Assembly: GCF_036311905.1 (NCBI RefSeq)
Contig: NZ_JAZDCH010000025.1
Location: 124,001-188,000, forward strand
DNA from: Brachybacterium sp036311905
Lineage (GTDB): Bacteria; Actinomycetota; Actinomycetes; Actinomycetales; Dermabacteraceae
Direction of reading: 5' to 3'
Length of the DNA stretch: 64,000 nucleotides
Shown here piece by piece: positions 54,300 to 63,197 of the stretch; the first letter of the stretch is position 1; each line of letters begins with the position of its first letter. The position numbers and the translations under genes were made by a program. The notes beneath the pieces are model-generated. The model worked only from the letters and a program-made list of their open reading frames with translations, was not told the DNA's origin and did no database searches.

Positions 54300-55493
54300 T
54301 CAGGCGGGGATCATGCCATGCGGGTCGATGATGAACTTCTCCGAGGCACCGGCATCGAACTTCGCGTAGGCGTCGGGGGCCTCGTCGAGGCTGATGACCT
54401 GGGTGTTGAGCATGTCGCTGAGGTACGGCATGCGGTCCCACAGGATCGACATCATCAGCTCACGGTTGTAGTGCATGATCGGGGCCTGGCCGCCGGAGAT
54501 CCGAGGCGACTTGATCCACGCCTTGCCGAAGTCGAGCGAGAAGGTGCCCTCCTGCTCGGCCTTGGAGGAGGCCAGCGGGTCGGGGCCGTAGACGCCGACG
54601 ATGCCGGTGGCACCGCCTGCGCGGGTGGCATCCATGACCTGGTTGATGGCGTGGGCCGGGTTCATGTCCTCGGCCTCGCGGCCGATCCCGTGGGCTTCGT
54701 TGCCGACGTAGTCGACGGCGCAGTCCACCATGGGTTCGCCGAGGATGGCCTCGATCTGGTCGGTCAGCGGCACGTCCTGGTTCAGGTCGATGGTCTCGCA
54801 GCCGTTGTTCTTCACCAGGTCCAGCCGGTCCTGATGGTAGTCACCGACGATGATGCAGGAAGCGCCCAGGAGACGGGCCGCCGCGGCGCCGCAGCGTCCC
54901 ACAGGTCCGGCGCCGGCGATGTAGACGGTTGATCCGGGCTTGGCCCCGGCCTCCATGAGGCCGTGGAACGCGGTGGGCAGGATGTCCGACAGAAGGGCGA
55001 GGTCACGGATCTTCTCCATGGCCTGGTCCTTGTCCGGGAAGCGGAGCAGCTGGAAGTCGGCGTAGGGGACGAACAGGTACTCCGCCTGCCCGCCCTGGAA
55101 ATCACCCAGGTTGAACCCGTAGGCGCCGCAGGCCGCGTCGGGGTTCACGGTCTCGCACGCCTCGGTGTGGCGGGCGCGGCAGTTCCGGCATCGGCCGCAG
55201 GCGACGTTGAAGGGGACCGAGACCAGGTCGCCCTCGGAGAGGAACTCGACGTCCGGGCCGACCTCGATGACCTCGCCGGTCATCTCGTGCCCCATCACCA
55301 TGCCCTGGGGGACGGGGAAGGACCCGCGGTAGATGTGCAGGTCGGAACCGCAGATGTTGGTGGCGACGATCTTGAGGATGACGCCGTGCGGGGCGCTCTT
55401 ACCGTTCGGCATCTCGAGCTTCGGGAAGTCGAGGGACTCGACGCGCATGTCCTTGACGTTCTGGAACACGACGGCGCGGTTGCTGCTTGCCAT
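54300..55493 (-). CDS. fdhA: Glutathione-independent formaldehyde dehydrogenase (zinc MDR family)
   Basis: A 397-residue NAD-dependent dehydrogenase of the Pseudomonas putida FdhA type, which oxidises formaldehyde without glutathione. Catalytic zinc ligands are Cys48 (TNICGSDLH), His69 and Glu70 (GHEM); the structural-zinc Cys cluster is CGRCRNCRARHTEAC. AGAGPVGRCGAAAARLLGA binds NAD, and VDCAVDYVGNEAHGIGREAE is the insert typical of FdhA. GGAGGAGA precedes the ATG. It is convergent with hxlB-hxlA and probably belongs to the same detoxification response. Confidence 0.94.
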   Translation of the reverse strand: MASSNRAVVFQNVKDMRVESLDFPKLEMPNGKSAPHGVILKIVATNICGSDLHIYRGSFPVPQGMVMGHEMTGEVIEVGPDVEFLSEGDLVSVPFNVACGRCRNCRARHTEACETVNPDAACGAYGFNLGDFQGGQAEYLFVPYADFQLLRFPDKDQAMEKIRDLALLSDILPTAFHGLMEAGAKPGSTVYIAGAGPVGRCGAAAARLLGASCIIVGDYHQDRLDLVKNNGCETIDLNQDVPLTDQIEAILGEPMVDCAVDYVGNEAHGIGREAEDMNPAHAINQVMDATRAGGATGIVGVYGPDPLASSKAEQEGTFSLDFGKAWIKSPRISGGQAPIMHYNRELMMSILWDRMPYLSDMLNTQVISLDEAPDAYAKFDAGASEKFIIDPHGMIPA

Positions 55494-55717
55494 GACGTTC
55501 TCCTCCAGTTGGGGATGGCCCGGTCACGGAAGTGCCACGGTCATACGGATGCCCGTCGCCCGTGACCTCGGCTCTCTTCGAGCGTAGGGCAGACGGAACC
55601 TCGCGTCCACCGAGTTGCCCGCCGCGGCTGCGGCGACAGGCGCCACGGGCAGATGGACCGTGGAGGACCGGGGCATGCACCGACCGATCGGTGGAACGCG
55701 TTGCTAGTGTCGCCGGC

Positions 55718-58396
55718 ATGGTCGAAGCACGCAGGTCCGCATCGTCGGACTCCACACCCGTTCAGCCCGACGTGCAGGTTCTCGGCGCTCGCCAGCACAA
55801 CCTCCAGGACATCGACCTGACGGTGCCTCGTGACGCGCTGGTGGTGTTCACCGGCGTCTCGGGCTCGGGGAAGTCCTCCCTGGCCTTCGGAACCCTGTTC
55901 GCGGAGTCCCAGCGCCGCTACCTCGAGTCCGTCGCTCCCTACGCTCGTCGCCTGATCGACCAGGCCGGCGTCCCGGACGTCGACTCCATCACGGGCATGC
56001 CGCCGGCCGTCGCTCTTCAGCAGCAGCGTGGAGGTCGCAGCGCACGGTCCTCGGTGGGCAGCATCACCACGCTCTCCTCGCTGGTGCGCATGCTCTACTC
56101 CCGGGCCGGCCACTACCCCGAAGATCAGCCGATGCTCTACGCCGAGGACTTCTCCGCCAACACGGTGCAGGGCGCATGCCCGGAATGCCACGGCATCGGC
56201 CGCGTGTACGAGGTCACCGAGGACACGATGGTGCCGGACCCTTCCTTGACGATCCGCGAGCGGGCCATCGCCTCCTGGCCGACGGCCTGGCACGGCCATC
56301 AGCTGCGCGATGTCCTCGTCGCGCTCGGCTACGACGTCGATGTGCCCTGGAAGGATCTGCCGAAGGAGGATCGGGACTGGATCCTCTACACGGACGAGAC
56401 GCCGTATGTCCCGGTCCACTCGCGGCTCACACTCTCCGAGGCCCGGGCCGCGACCGCGGCGGGCGTCGAACCGAGCTACTCGGGCACCTTCGTCGGCGCG
56501 CGTCGGTACGTGCTCGACACGTTCGCGAACACCAAGAGCGAGTCGATGAAGCGGCGCGTGGCGGAATTCCTCTCGGTTGCTCCCTGCCCCGCCTGCCAGG
56601 GGAAGCGGCTGAAGCCGGAGGCCCTGTCCGTGACGTTCGACGGCCTCGACATCGCAGATCTCTCCGCTCTGCCCCTCGCGGAGCTCTCGACGCTGATCGA
56701 CCAGGCGGTCGAGCGAGCTGCCGGCGCTCTCGACGGGGCTGAGTCGGCGGGCCGCACAGGTGGCCAGGCTGACCGACCCGACGCCGGGAAGCGGATCGAC
56801 GCCGGAGGATCCGCCCCCGCGGCCGTCGAGGACGCGCGCATGTCCCCTGACCGCTCGGTCGAGAAGCTGGCCGCGACAGCGCGATTAGGCGCGGAGCTCG
56901 TCAACAGAATGCGTCCGATCATCGATCTGGGTCTGGCGTACCTCTCCCTGGGCCGCACCACCCCCACCCTCTCCGGCGGCGAGCTGCAGCGACTGCGGCT
57001 CGCGACCCAGCTGACCTCTGAGCTGTTCGGTGTGGTCTATGTGCTCGATGAGCCCTCCGCGGGTCTCCATCCGCAGGACGTCAGCGCCCTGCTCGGCATC
57101 CTCGACGGGCTCAAGCGCCGGGGCAACAGCCTGTTCGTGGTGGAGCATTCGATCGATGTGATGCGGCACGCGGACTGGCTGGTCGACATCGGGCCCGGCG
57201 CGGGTGAGCGCGGCGGGCGTGTCGTCTACAGCGGGCCCTTCGAAGGGCTCGCCGAGGTGGAGGAGTCCGTCACCCGCGGCTATGTCTTCGGGGGCAGCGG
57301 CCTGCCCCGCCGGACGCCTCGCGAACCGAAGGGATGGCTGAGGCTCGAGCACGTCACGCGCAACAACCTGCGCGACGTGTCGATCTCCTTCCCGCTCGGG
57401 GTGTTCACCGCCGTCACCGGAGTGTCGGGATCAGGCAAGTCCAGCCTGGTCAGCCAGGCACTGCCCGCGCTGCTCGGCGAACGGCAGGGACGAGCAGACC
57501 AGGCGGAGGACGCCGCCCCCGCCGAAGGGGACGAGCTCCTGCTGTCGGACGAGCCCGACGAGCTCGAGGGAGAGATCCGCGGCGACGTCGCCGGGGTGCG
57601 CCGCGTCGTGAGCATCGACCAGAAGCCCATCGGTCGCACCCCACGCTCGAACGTCGCCACCTATACGGGACTGTTCGACCACGTGAGGCGGAGGTTCGCG
57701 GAGACGCCCGAGGCTCGCGCTCGCGGGTACAAGGCGGGCAGATTCTCCTTCAACGTCACCGGCGGACGCTGCCCTACCTGCAAGGGCGAAGGATCCGTCA
57801 TGGTGGAGCTGCTCTTCCTCCCCTCGGTCTACACCGAGTGCCCTGACTGCCACGGCACCCGCTACCAGTCCAGCACGTTGGAGATCGCCTGGCGCGGCCG
57901 CAACATCGCGGAGATCCTCGCCATGAGCGTCGAGGAGGCCCACGACTTCTTCCACGGCGAGTTCGACATCATGCGGTCACTCGCGGCGCTGGTCGACGTC
58001 GGCCTCGGGTATCTCCGTCTCGGGCAGCCGGCCACCGAGTTGTCCGGAGGTGAGGCGCAGCGGGTGAAGCTCGCCTCCGAGCTCCAACGATCCCAGCGCG
58101 GGGACACCCTCTACGTCCTGGACGAGCCGACCTCCGGGCTGCACAGCGCCGATTCCGACCGGCTCGTGACGCATCTCCAGACCCTCGTGGACGCAGGCAA
58201 CACCGTCGTCGCGGTCGAGCTCGACATGCGCATCGTCGCCGTGGCCGACCACGTCATCGACCTCGGACCCGGGGCGGGGGACGATGGCGGCACGGTGGTC
58301 GCCTCGGGCACGCCCGCGCAGGTCGCCTCGTCCGGAGCCGGTGCGTCGGCACCGTACCTCGAGGCCGCGCTCCAGGAGGCCACCTCCCGGATGTGA
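55718..58396 (+). CDS. UvrA2-type ABC ATPase (UvrA paralogue without UvrB-binding domain)
   Basis: An 892-residue protein with two ABC modules. Walker A motifs GVSGSGKSS occur at 46-54 and again in the second half; signatures LSGGELQRLRLA and LSGGEAQRVKLA follow; zinc-type Cys pairs are CPECHG, CPACQG, CPTCKG and CPDCHG. In UvrA a UvrB-binding domain lies between the first Walker A region and the first zinc module; here only about 45 residues separate SLVRMLYSRAGHYPE from CPEC, so that domain is missing. Such UvrA2 proteins are linked to antibiotic or DNA-drug resistance. TAGTGT ends 7 nt before the ATG (leaderless). Confidence 0.9.
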   Translation: MVEARRSASSDSTPVQPDVQVLGARQHNLQDIDLTVPRDALVVFTGVSGSGKSSLAFGTLFAESQRRYLESVAPYARRLIDQAGVPDVDSITGMPPAVALQQQRGGRSARSSVGSITTLSSLVRMLYSRAGHYPEDQPMLYAEDFSANTVQGACPECHGIGRVYEVTEDTMVPDPSLTIRERAIASWPTAWHGHQLRDVLVALGYDVDVPWKDLPKEDRDWILYTDETPYVPVHSRLTLSEARAATAAGVEPSYSGTFVGARRYVLDTFANTKSESMKRRVAEFLSVAPCPACQGKRLKPEALSVTFDGLDIADLSALPLAELSTLIDQAVERAAGALDGAESAGRTGGQADRPDAGKRIDAGGSAPAAVEDARMSPDRSVEKLAATARLGAELVNRMRPIIDLGLAYLSLGRTTPTLSGGELQRLRLATQLTSELFGVVYVLDEPSAGLHPQDVSALLGILDGLKRRGNSLFVVEHSIDVMRHADWLVDIGPGAGERGGRVVYSGPFEGLAEVEESVTRGYVFGGSGLPRRTPREPKGWLRLEHVTRNNLRDVSISFPLGVFTAVTGVSGSGKSSLVSQALPALLGERQGRADQAEDAAPAEGDELLLSDEPDELEGEIRGDVAGVRRVVSIDQKPIGRTPRSNVATYTGLFDHVRRRFAETPEARARGYKAGRFSFNVTGGRCPTCKGEGSVMVELLFLPSVYTECPDCHGTRYQSSTLEIAWRGRNIAEILAMSVEEAHDFFHGEFDIMRSLAALVDVGLGYLRLGQPATELSGGEAQRVKLASELQRSQRGDTLYVLDEPTSGLHSADSDRLVTHLQTLVDAGNTVVAVELDMRIVAVADHVIDLGPGAGDDGGTVVASGTPAQVASSGAGASAPYLEAALQEATSRM

Positions 58397-58858
58397 GAGT
58401 CGTACGGCTGCGACGAGGGCGATGACCTCGCGCAGGGAGCGCATCGGACGAGCAGGCTGCGTCACCTGATCGGTGACCCTCGAACGACGCTGACCGGACG
58501 TCCTGCTGCGGCGTCGACGCCCTCGTGCCCCCGGCATCCCGGAAACCCGGAGCCCCGGAGCCCCCTGACGTACGAGGTCTACACTGGCGAAGGGTCAGGC
58601 GCTCACATTCGGCCAGGCCCCGGCGAAGAAGGCCCACCGTCGATGGCGGAACGTCAGCGACGACCTCCGGGCCGAAGTTTCTTCACCGTCTCCCGGGATC
58701 CGGCCCGAGAGTCGGCAGCCGACACCCGCCGGCACTCCGATGAGCGCAACGACGACTGCACGCGAGTCGTCCTGCACCCGAACCACGTTGCCCGGTACGG
58801 ACAGCGTGCGGCCCGCCCGTACAGGCAGGCCGTCACCTCCCACAGAACGGAGCAGAAC
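58397..58858. other. Intergenic region between UvrA2 and DJ-1/PfpI genes
   Basis: About 460 nt with no gene I can support. TACACT at 58579-58584 could be a -10 for the downstream DJ-1 gene, which would give a leader of about 270 nt. The frame of the DJ-1 gene is open back to 58643 (ATG), but that extension is Arg-rich and unlike the family. Confidence 0.4.
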
Positions 58859-59407
58859 ATGGCAGACGAACTTCGAGGGAAGCGGATCGCGATCCTGGCC
58901 GCGGACGGCGTCGAGCGCGTGGAGCTCGAGCAGCCGCGACAGGCTCTTCAGGACGCCGGGGCCACGACCGTGCTGCTCTCGCTGCACGAGGGCGAGATCA
59001 AGGCCCGCGAGAACGACCTGGACGAGGCCGGGACATTCTCGGTCGATGCCCTGGTGAAGTCCGCCTCGGCCGATGAGTACGACGCCCTGCTGCTTCCCGG
59101 CGGTACGGTCAACCCCGATCAGCTGCGCATGGACACCGACGCCGTCGGATTCGTGCGCGACATCGTGGTCGCCGACAAGCCGGTCGCCGCGATCTGCCAC
59201 GGACCGTGGACTCTGATCGAGGCCGGTGTCGCGAAGGGTCGGACGCTGACCTCGTACCCGAGCATCCGCACCGACCTGCGCAATGCCGGGGCGAACGTCG
59301 TCGACGAAGAGGTGGCGCGCGACGGGAACCTGATCACCAGCCGCTCGCCCGAGGATCTCCCGGCCTTCAACGCCGCGATGGTCGAGCTGTTCAGCCAGGA
59401 CAAGTGA
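58859..59407 (+). CDS. DJ-1/PfpI-family cysteine hydrolase (general stress protein type)
   Basis: A 182-residue protein of the PfpI/YfkM group. The nucleophile elbow is VAAICHGPWTLIEAG with Cys113-His114, and Glu19 in ADGVERVELEQP is the partner acid. LLLPGGTVNPDQLRMDTDAV and SYPSIRTDLRNAGANVVDEE are typical. Members are described as proteases, glyoxalases or deglycases; this one may act on reactive aldehydes. GGAG precedes the ATG. The ABM gene follows 7 nt later, so the two are an operon. Confidence 0.9.
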   Translation: MADELRGKRIAILAADGVERVELEQPRQALQDAGATTVLLSLHEGEIKARENDLDEAGTFSVDALVKSASADEYDALLLPGGTVNPDQLRMDTDAVGFVRDIVVADKPVAAICHGPWTLIEAGVAKGRTLTSYPSIRTDLRNAGANVVDEEVARDGNLITSRSPEDLPAFNAAMVELFSQDK

Positions 59408-59414
59408 GGAAACC

Positions 59415-59726
59415 ATGATCAACACTGCATTGTCAGTCGTCGTGCACGCCAAGCCGGGGAAGGAGCAGGACGTCGCGGACTTCCTCCGCGGCGCCCGCCC
59501 CATCGTCGAGCAGGAGGAGGGTACGCGGGCCTGGTTCGCGCTGCAGTTCGACGAATCGACCTTCGGGATCTTCGACGTGTTCCCCGACGACGAGGCTCGC
59601 CAGACCCATCTCTCCGGTGGCGTCGGACAGGCACTCGCTGCGCAGGGAGCGGATCTGTTCAGCACCGAGCCGAGCATCCAGAACGTCGATGTGATCGCGT
59701 ATAAGCTGCCCGGCGAGACCGCCTAA
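59415..59726 (+). CDS. ABM-domain (antibiotic biosynthesis monooxygenase-like) protein
   Basis: A 103-residue ferredoxin-like small protein: ALSVVVHAKPGKEQDVADFL and GTRAWFALQFDESTFGIFDV fit the ABM superfamily, whose members range from quinol monooxygenases to unknown stress proteins. No catalytic residue can be assigned. AGGAAA lies before the ATG, 7 nt past the DJ-1 stop. A perfect palindrome follows about 35 nt downstream. Confidence 0.8.
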   Translation: MINTALSVVVHAKPGKEQDVADFLRGARPIVEQEEGTRAWFALQFDESTFGIFDVFPDDEARQTHLSGGVGQALAAQGADLFSTEPSIQNVDVIAYKLPGETA

Positions 59727-59762
59727 AGCATCAGCCTGGATTGACACCGGGGTGCGGCCCCG

Positions 59763-59800
59763 ATCGGCTCCACAGCCGTGGCCACGGCTGTGGAGCCGAT
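59763..59800. terminator. Perfect 38-bp palindrome after the ABM gene
   Basis: ATCGGCTCCACAGCCGTGG and its exact inverse meet with no spacer (59763-59800). A 19-bp arm hairpin of this sort is a strong terminator. It is also a place where sequencing polymerases stop, which matters for the repeat just after it. Confidence 0.88.
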
Positions 59801-60025
59801 ACCCGGGGCGTCCCGATCCAGGACCGTGCGAGGTGCGCTGCCCGCTTGCGGCCGATGGTCCTCTCAGTCGGGCAACCAAACCGCCATGCACCGGGGTCGT
59901 ACCATGTGTCGCCCCCTTCCCCCATCCCCCCCCCCCCCCCCTCCCCCCCCCCCCCGATACCCGGGGCGTCCCGATCCAGGACCGTGCGAGGTGCGCTGCC
60001 CGCTGGCGGCCGATGGTCCTCTCAG
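59797..60025. repeat. Imperfect direct repeat around C runs (suspect assembly)
   Basis: The 50 nt at 59797-59846 recur exactly at 59955-60004; one mismatch and a further 20 matching nt follow. Beyond that the first copy drifts away from the second (AACCAAACC against ACCCAGACC). Runs of 16 and 13 C, with one T between, lie at 59926-59955. The 510-nt space 59727-60236 otherwise holds only the palindrome and the TAGCCT box of the next gene. Confidence 0.8.
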
Positions 60026-60236
60026 CGGGGCACCCAGACCGCCATGCCGCCCCGCTGTCGCATCAGGCCCTCCTCGATGGGCGGCAGGACAGTGCTACCT
60101 CCGTGGCGCCGCGCGCGCTCGATGGCCGTCGCCGAGGCCGACGGTCCCGGCGCGGACCTGCGGGCGCTCGAGGGGTCCCCAGGTGGGCTCGGGGTCGACG
60201 CACTCCCGTTCCCGTCGGATCCCTTAGCCTCGCTGC

Positions 60237-61007
60237 ATGTCTCCGACCACCGACCCGTCGGCCCCCGCGCCCCGCCCTGAAGACCACTCCGACGAGCCGC
60301 CCTCCTCGAGCCGCTTCCAGCGCCTGGACGGGCAGGCGGTGCGCCGCTCGGCCGCGGCACTCGAACACCGCATCATGACCCGCTTCCCCGATCGCACTCT
60401 GTGGGAGGTGTGCCGGGAGGTGGTGGGGCTCGTGGACGAGATCAACGCCGGCACCGGTATCAGCCGCCGACGGGTGCGGCTCGCCCGACTGCTCTCACGG
60501 CTCGCGATGCTCGCGGTCGCGCTGTTCCTCGGTGGTGCGGTCGCGCTCGCGACGGTGGACCTGTTCGCGGAGCGCGACGTGCTGGGCCCGCTGGACATGC
60601 TCCCGCTGCTCGAGACGATCATCAACGACCTCGTGTTCGGCGGGATCGCGGTGTTCTTCCTGCTACGGATCCCCGAGCGGATGGAGCGGGCGCGCGTGCT
60701 GCGGATCCTGCACCGACTGCGCTCGCTGGCCCACGTGATCGACATGCACCAGCTCACCAAGGTGCCCGAGCGGCTCGAGCGGGGCTCCCGGGAGGACGGC
60801 GGGCTGGACCTCGACCGCGCGGAGCTGACCCGCTATCTCGACTTCTGCACCGAGATGCTCTCGCTCGTGGGCAAGAGCGCGGCCCTGTTCGCGGAGCACA
60901 CCACCGACGGGGACGTGCTCGACGCGGTCGAGGGGATCGAGGCGCTGACCTCGGACATGGCCCGTAAGGTGTGGCAGAAGATCGGGATCATCCAGCAACA
61001 GGCCTGA
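60237..61007 (+). CDS. Two-TM membrane protein, unknown function
   Basis: A 256-residue protein I do not recognise. A disordered Pro/Ser N-terminus (35 residues) and a helical segment (LEHRIMTRFPDRTLWEVCRE) precede two hydrophobic helices (LAMLAVALFLGGAVALATVD, ETIINDLVFGGIAVFFLLRI) and a cytoplasmic helical domain with LRILHRLRSLAHVIDMHQLT. The last third has conserved-looking charged helices (ELTRYLDFCTEMLSLVGKSA). TAGCCT at 60225-60230 ends 6 nt before the ATG. The YjbR gene follows 12 nt later with its own ribosome-binding site. Confidence 0.72.
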   Translation: MSPTTDPSAPAPRPEDHSDEPPSSSRFQRLDGQAVRRSAAALEHRIMTRFPDRTLWEVCREVVGLVDEINAGTGISRRRVRLARLLSRLAMLAVALFLGGAVALATVDLFAERDVLGPLDMLPLLETIINDLVFGGIAVFFLLRIPERMERARVLRILHRLRSLAHVIDMHQLTKVPERLERGSREDGGLDLDRAELTRYLDFCTEMLSLVGKSAALFAEHTTDGDVLDAVEGIEALTSDMARKVWQKIGIIQQQA

Positions 61008-61019
61008 GAGGGGACGCGG

Positions 61020-61457
61020 ATGGACGGGGTCGACCTGCAGGAGATCGCCCGGGCCCGGGCGCTGGAGCTGCCCGCCGCCGGCTTCGAGCGGCCCTTCGGC
61101 CCCGAGGTCGACGTCGCGAAGGTGCTGGGGAAGGTGTTCCTCCTGCTCATCCCGGTCCAGGAGATCCCCGTCGTGGTGCTGAAGGCGGAGCCGCGCGATG
61201 CGGAGGTGCTGCGCGCGACCCATCCGGAGATCACCCCCGGCTATCACATGAACAAGCGGCACTGGATCACGCTGAACCCGGGCGGCACGCTCACCGAGGA
61301 GTTCGTGCGGGAGCTGGTGACCGACTCGTACCTGCTGGTGGTGGAGACGCTGCCGAGAGCGCGTCGGCCGGTGGACCCGGAGACCTTCCTCGCCGGCGAC
61401 CCCGGCTCCCCACGGGCCGACGGGCCCGTCGCACCGGTCGACGGGCCGGCGGCATGA
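61020..61457 (+). CDS. MmcQ/YjbR-family protein
   Basis: A 145-residue protein of the CyaY-like YjbR/MmcQ family: the GFERPFGPEVDVAKVLGKVF start, LKAEPRDAEVLRATHPEITP and GYHMNKRHWITLNPGGTLTE are the family's main blocks. Proposed roles (DNA binding) are not well proven. GAGAGGGGA precedes the ATG. The stop overlaps the ATG of the next gene (ATGA). The last 25 residues are a Pro/Asp tail. Confidence 0.86.
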   Translation: MDGVDLQEIARARALELPAAGFERPFGPEVDVAKVLGKVFLLLIPVQEIPVVVLKAEPRDAEVLRATHPEITPGYHMNKRHWITLNPGGTLTEEFVRELVTDSYLLVVETLPRARRPVDPETFLAGDPGSPRADGPVAPVDGPAA

Positions 61458-62470
61458 TCGGCCGCGCGCTCCGCGGAGCGGGCTGGGTGCTCCTGATCCC
61501 GGGCCTGCTCGGCGCCACGGCCCTGCTCGTCCTTCGCCAGGTCACCGTGGTGCACACGTGGCACGAGTACCTCATCGCCGCGTCGAGCTTCATCCCCCTG
61601 CTGTGGGTGCCGCTGCTGATCGCCTGCCTCGGCCTGGTGCTCGTGCTCCGCTCGTGGTGGCGGCTGCTCGGCGCGTCGGCGACCCTCGCGCTCGCCGTGA
61701 CCCTCGCCTGGCCGATGCTGCCCGGTCCGGAGCGGGAGGCCGTCCCCGAGATCATGGCGCCGGGGACGCTGAGCGTGCTCTCGCTCAATGTCGAGTACGG
61801 CAGTGCGGACGTGGAGGAGCTCCGCGGCCTCTCCCGGCAGGGGGTGGACGCCGTCGCGATCCAGGAGATCACCCCGGACTTCGAGGCGAGCCTGGCCGCG
61901 GCCGGGATGTTCGAGGCCTTCCCGCACCGCGTCGGCACCTCCCGGGAGGGAGCCGGCGGGACCATGCTGCTCTCCCGCACCCCGGTCGACCTGGTCGCCA
62001 GCACCGAGGGCACCGTTTTCGACAACCTCCTCGCCACCACCACGGTCGACGGCAGCCTCTGGCACCTCGGCGTGATCCACACCGCGCCGCCGCAGATGGG
62101 CGCCGAGGCCTGGACGCGGGATGCCGCCGCGGTCGGCGAGATGGTCGCGCCGTTCGCGCAGAAGAACTTGCTGCTGGTCGGGGACTTCAACGCGATCGAG
62201 CAGCATCACACGATGCGGGAGCTGACGGCCGACGGTTCCCTGCACAGCCTCGCCGTCGCAGGGCGCGGGCGGGGCGAGGGGCTGTGGGAGCCGACGTGGC
62301 CCGTCGGCCGCACCGCGCCACCCTTCGCGCGGATCGACCACGCGCTCGCCGGGGAGGGCGTCTCGGGCCCGGTGCCGACCTACCTGACCGTTCCGGGCAC
62401 CGACCACCGGGCGCTGCTGGTTCGCGCTGCCCCGGCGCTCGGAGGCACCGCGACCGACGCGGTCTCCTGA
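61454..62470 (+). CDS. Endonuclease/exonuclease/phosphatase-family membrane protein
   Basis: A 338-residue protein. Three N-terminal hydrophobic helices (WVLLIPGLLGATALLVLRQV, LIAASSFIPLLWVPLLIACL, LLGASATLALAVTLAWPMLP) are followed by an external EEP domain with TLSVLSLNVEYGSAD, AIQEI, NLLLVGDFNAIEQH, PFARIDHALAG and GTDHRALLV, the metal and phosphate residues of the fold. The layout resembles VanJ/StaP-type proteins, which dephosphorylate lipid carriers and affect glycopeptide resistance, but the substrate is open. It overlaps the YjbR gene by 4 nt. Confidence 0.85.
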   Translation: MIGRALRGAGWVLLIPGLLGATALLVLRQVTVVHTWHEYLIAASSFIPLLWVPLLIACLGLVLVLRSWWRLLGASATLALAVTLAWPMLPGPEREAVPEIMAPGTLSVLSLNVEYGSADVEELRGLSRQGVDAVAIQEITPDFEASLAAAGMFEAFPHRVGTSREGAGGTMLLSRTPVDLVASTEGTVFDNLLATTTVDGSLWHLGVIHTAPPQMGAEAWTRDAAAVGEMVAPFAQKNLLLVGDFNAIEQHHTMRELTADGSLHSLAVAGRGRGEGLWEPTWPVGRTAPPFARIDHALAGEGVSGPVPTYLTVPGTDHRALLVRAAPALGGTATDAVS

Positions 62471-62474
62471 CAGT

Positions 62475-63197
62475 TCAGGCGCTCTCGGCGCGGCGCACCA
62501 TCTCGCCGATCCAGATCGGGGCGAAGGGCGAGGTGCAGTTCGGCGGGGTCGGGTAGTCCTTCAGCACCTCGAGCCGCTCGCCGATCGCGATGGCGCGCTC
62601 GCGGCGGGTCGCATCGTGGATGCCGATCTCGGCGAGGCACTGGTTCATCGCCCACTGCAGGCGCTCGGGGGCGTCCTTCATCTCCGCCTCGATCTGATCG
62701 AGGAGGGCGTCGAGATCGAGGCCGTCCGGCACCTCGCCGGAGGGGGCTTTCGCCACCCGGTCGCTGGTCAGCGCCCAGCCGGCGCTCGCGACGACGGGAT
62801 CGGCGTCGGCGAACCAGGCCGTACGGAGCGCCTCGCGGTGAGGGCTCTTCTTCCCGAGGTAGCTGACGAGCCACTCGTGGACCTTCGGGGTGGGTGCCTC
62901 GCGCAGCATCGCATCGAGTTCCGCCTCGCTGTACTGCGTGGGCCGGGAGATCAGCAGGGCGAGCAGCTTCGGGGTGGAGTCCTCGGCGGGGGTCTGCCAC
63001 AGGGCGCGGGCGAGATCGGGCTGGGTCTTCAACCGCTTCGCGACCGCGCGGAGCTTCGTGAGGTTCACGGCGTGGTCGTCGCCGTGCTTCGCGTTGACCG
63101 CGCGCATGCGGTCGTCGGCGAGCGCGGAGAGTTCCTCGTGGAGCGCGGCGACCTCGGCGGCGAGCTCGGACTCGGTGCGCTGCGGGGCGGCGGTCAT
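62475..63197 (-). CDS. DNA alkylation repair protein (AlkC/AlkD-like HEAT repeat)
   Basis: A 240-residue all-helical protein of the DNA-alkylation-repair (AlkD) family: VNAKHGDDHAVNLTKLRAVA, ARALWQTPAEDSTPKLLALL and the pair of helices with HEWLVSYLGKKSPHREAL are HEAT-like repeats. AlkD removes 3-methyl- and 7-methylpurines without base flipping. The C-terminal WAMNQCLAEIGIHDATRRER is typical. AGGAG lies before the ATG. Its ATG overlaps the stop of the upstream kinase gene, so they are one operon. Confidence 0.78.
   Translation of the reverse strand: MTAAPQRTESELAAEVAALHEELSALADDRMRAVNAKHGDDHAVNLTKLRAVAKRLKTQPDLARALWQTPAEDSTPKLLALLISRPTQYSEAELDAMLREAPTPKVHEWLVSYLGKKSPHREALRTAWFADADPVVASAGWALTSDRVAKAPSGEVPDGLDLDALLDQIEAEMKDAPERLQWAMNQCLAEIGIHDATRRERAIAIGERLEVLKDYPTPPNCTSPFAPIWIGEMVRRAESA

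Noticed and set aside
58643..58858. N-terminal extension of the DJ-1 gene or separate small gene
   Set aside because: The extension is Arg-rich, has no start signal and is unlike the family; the ATG at 58859 with GGAG gives a normal length.
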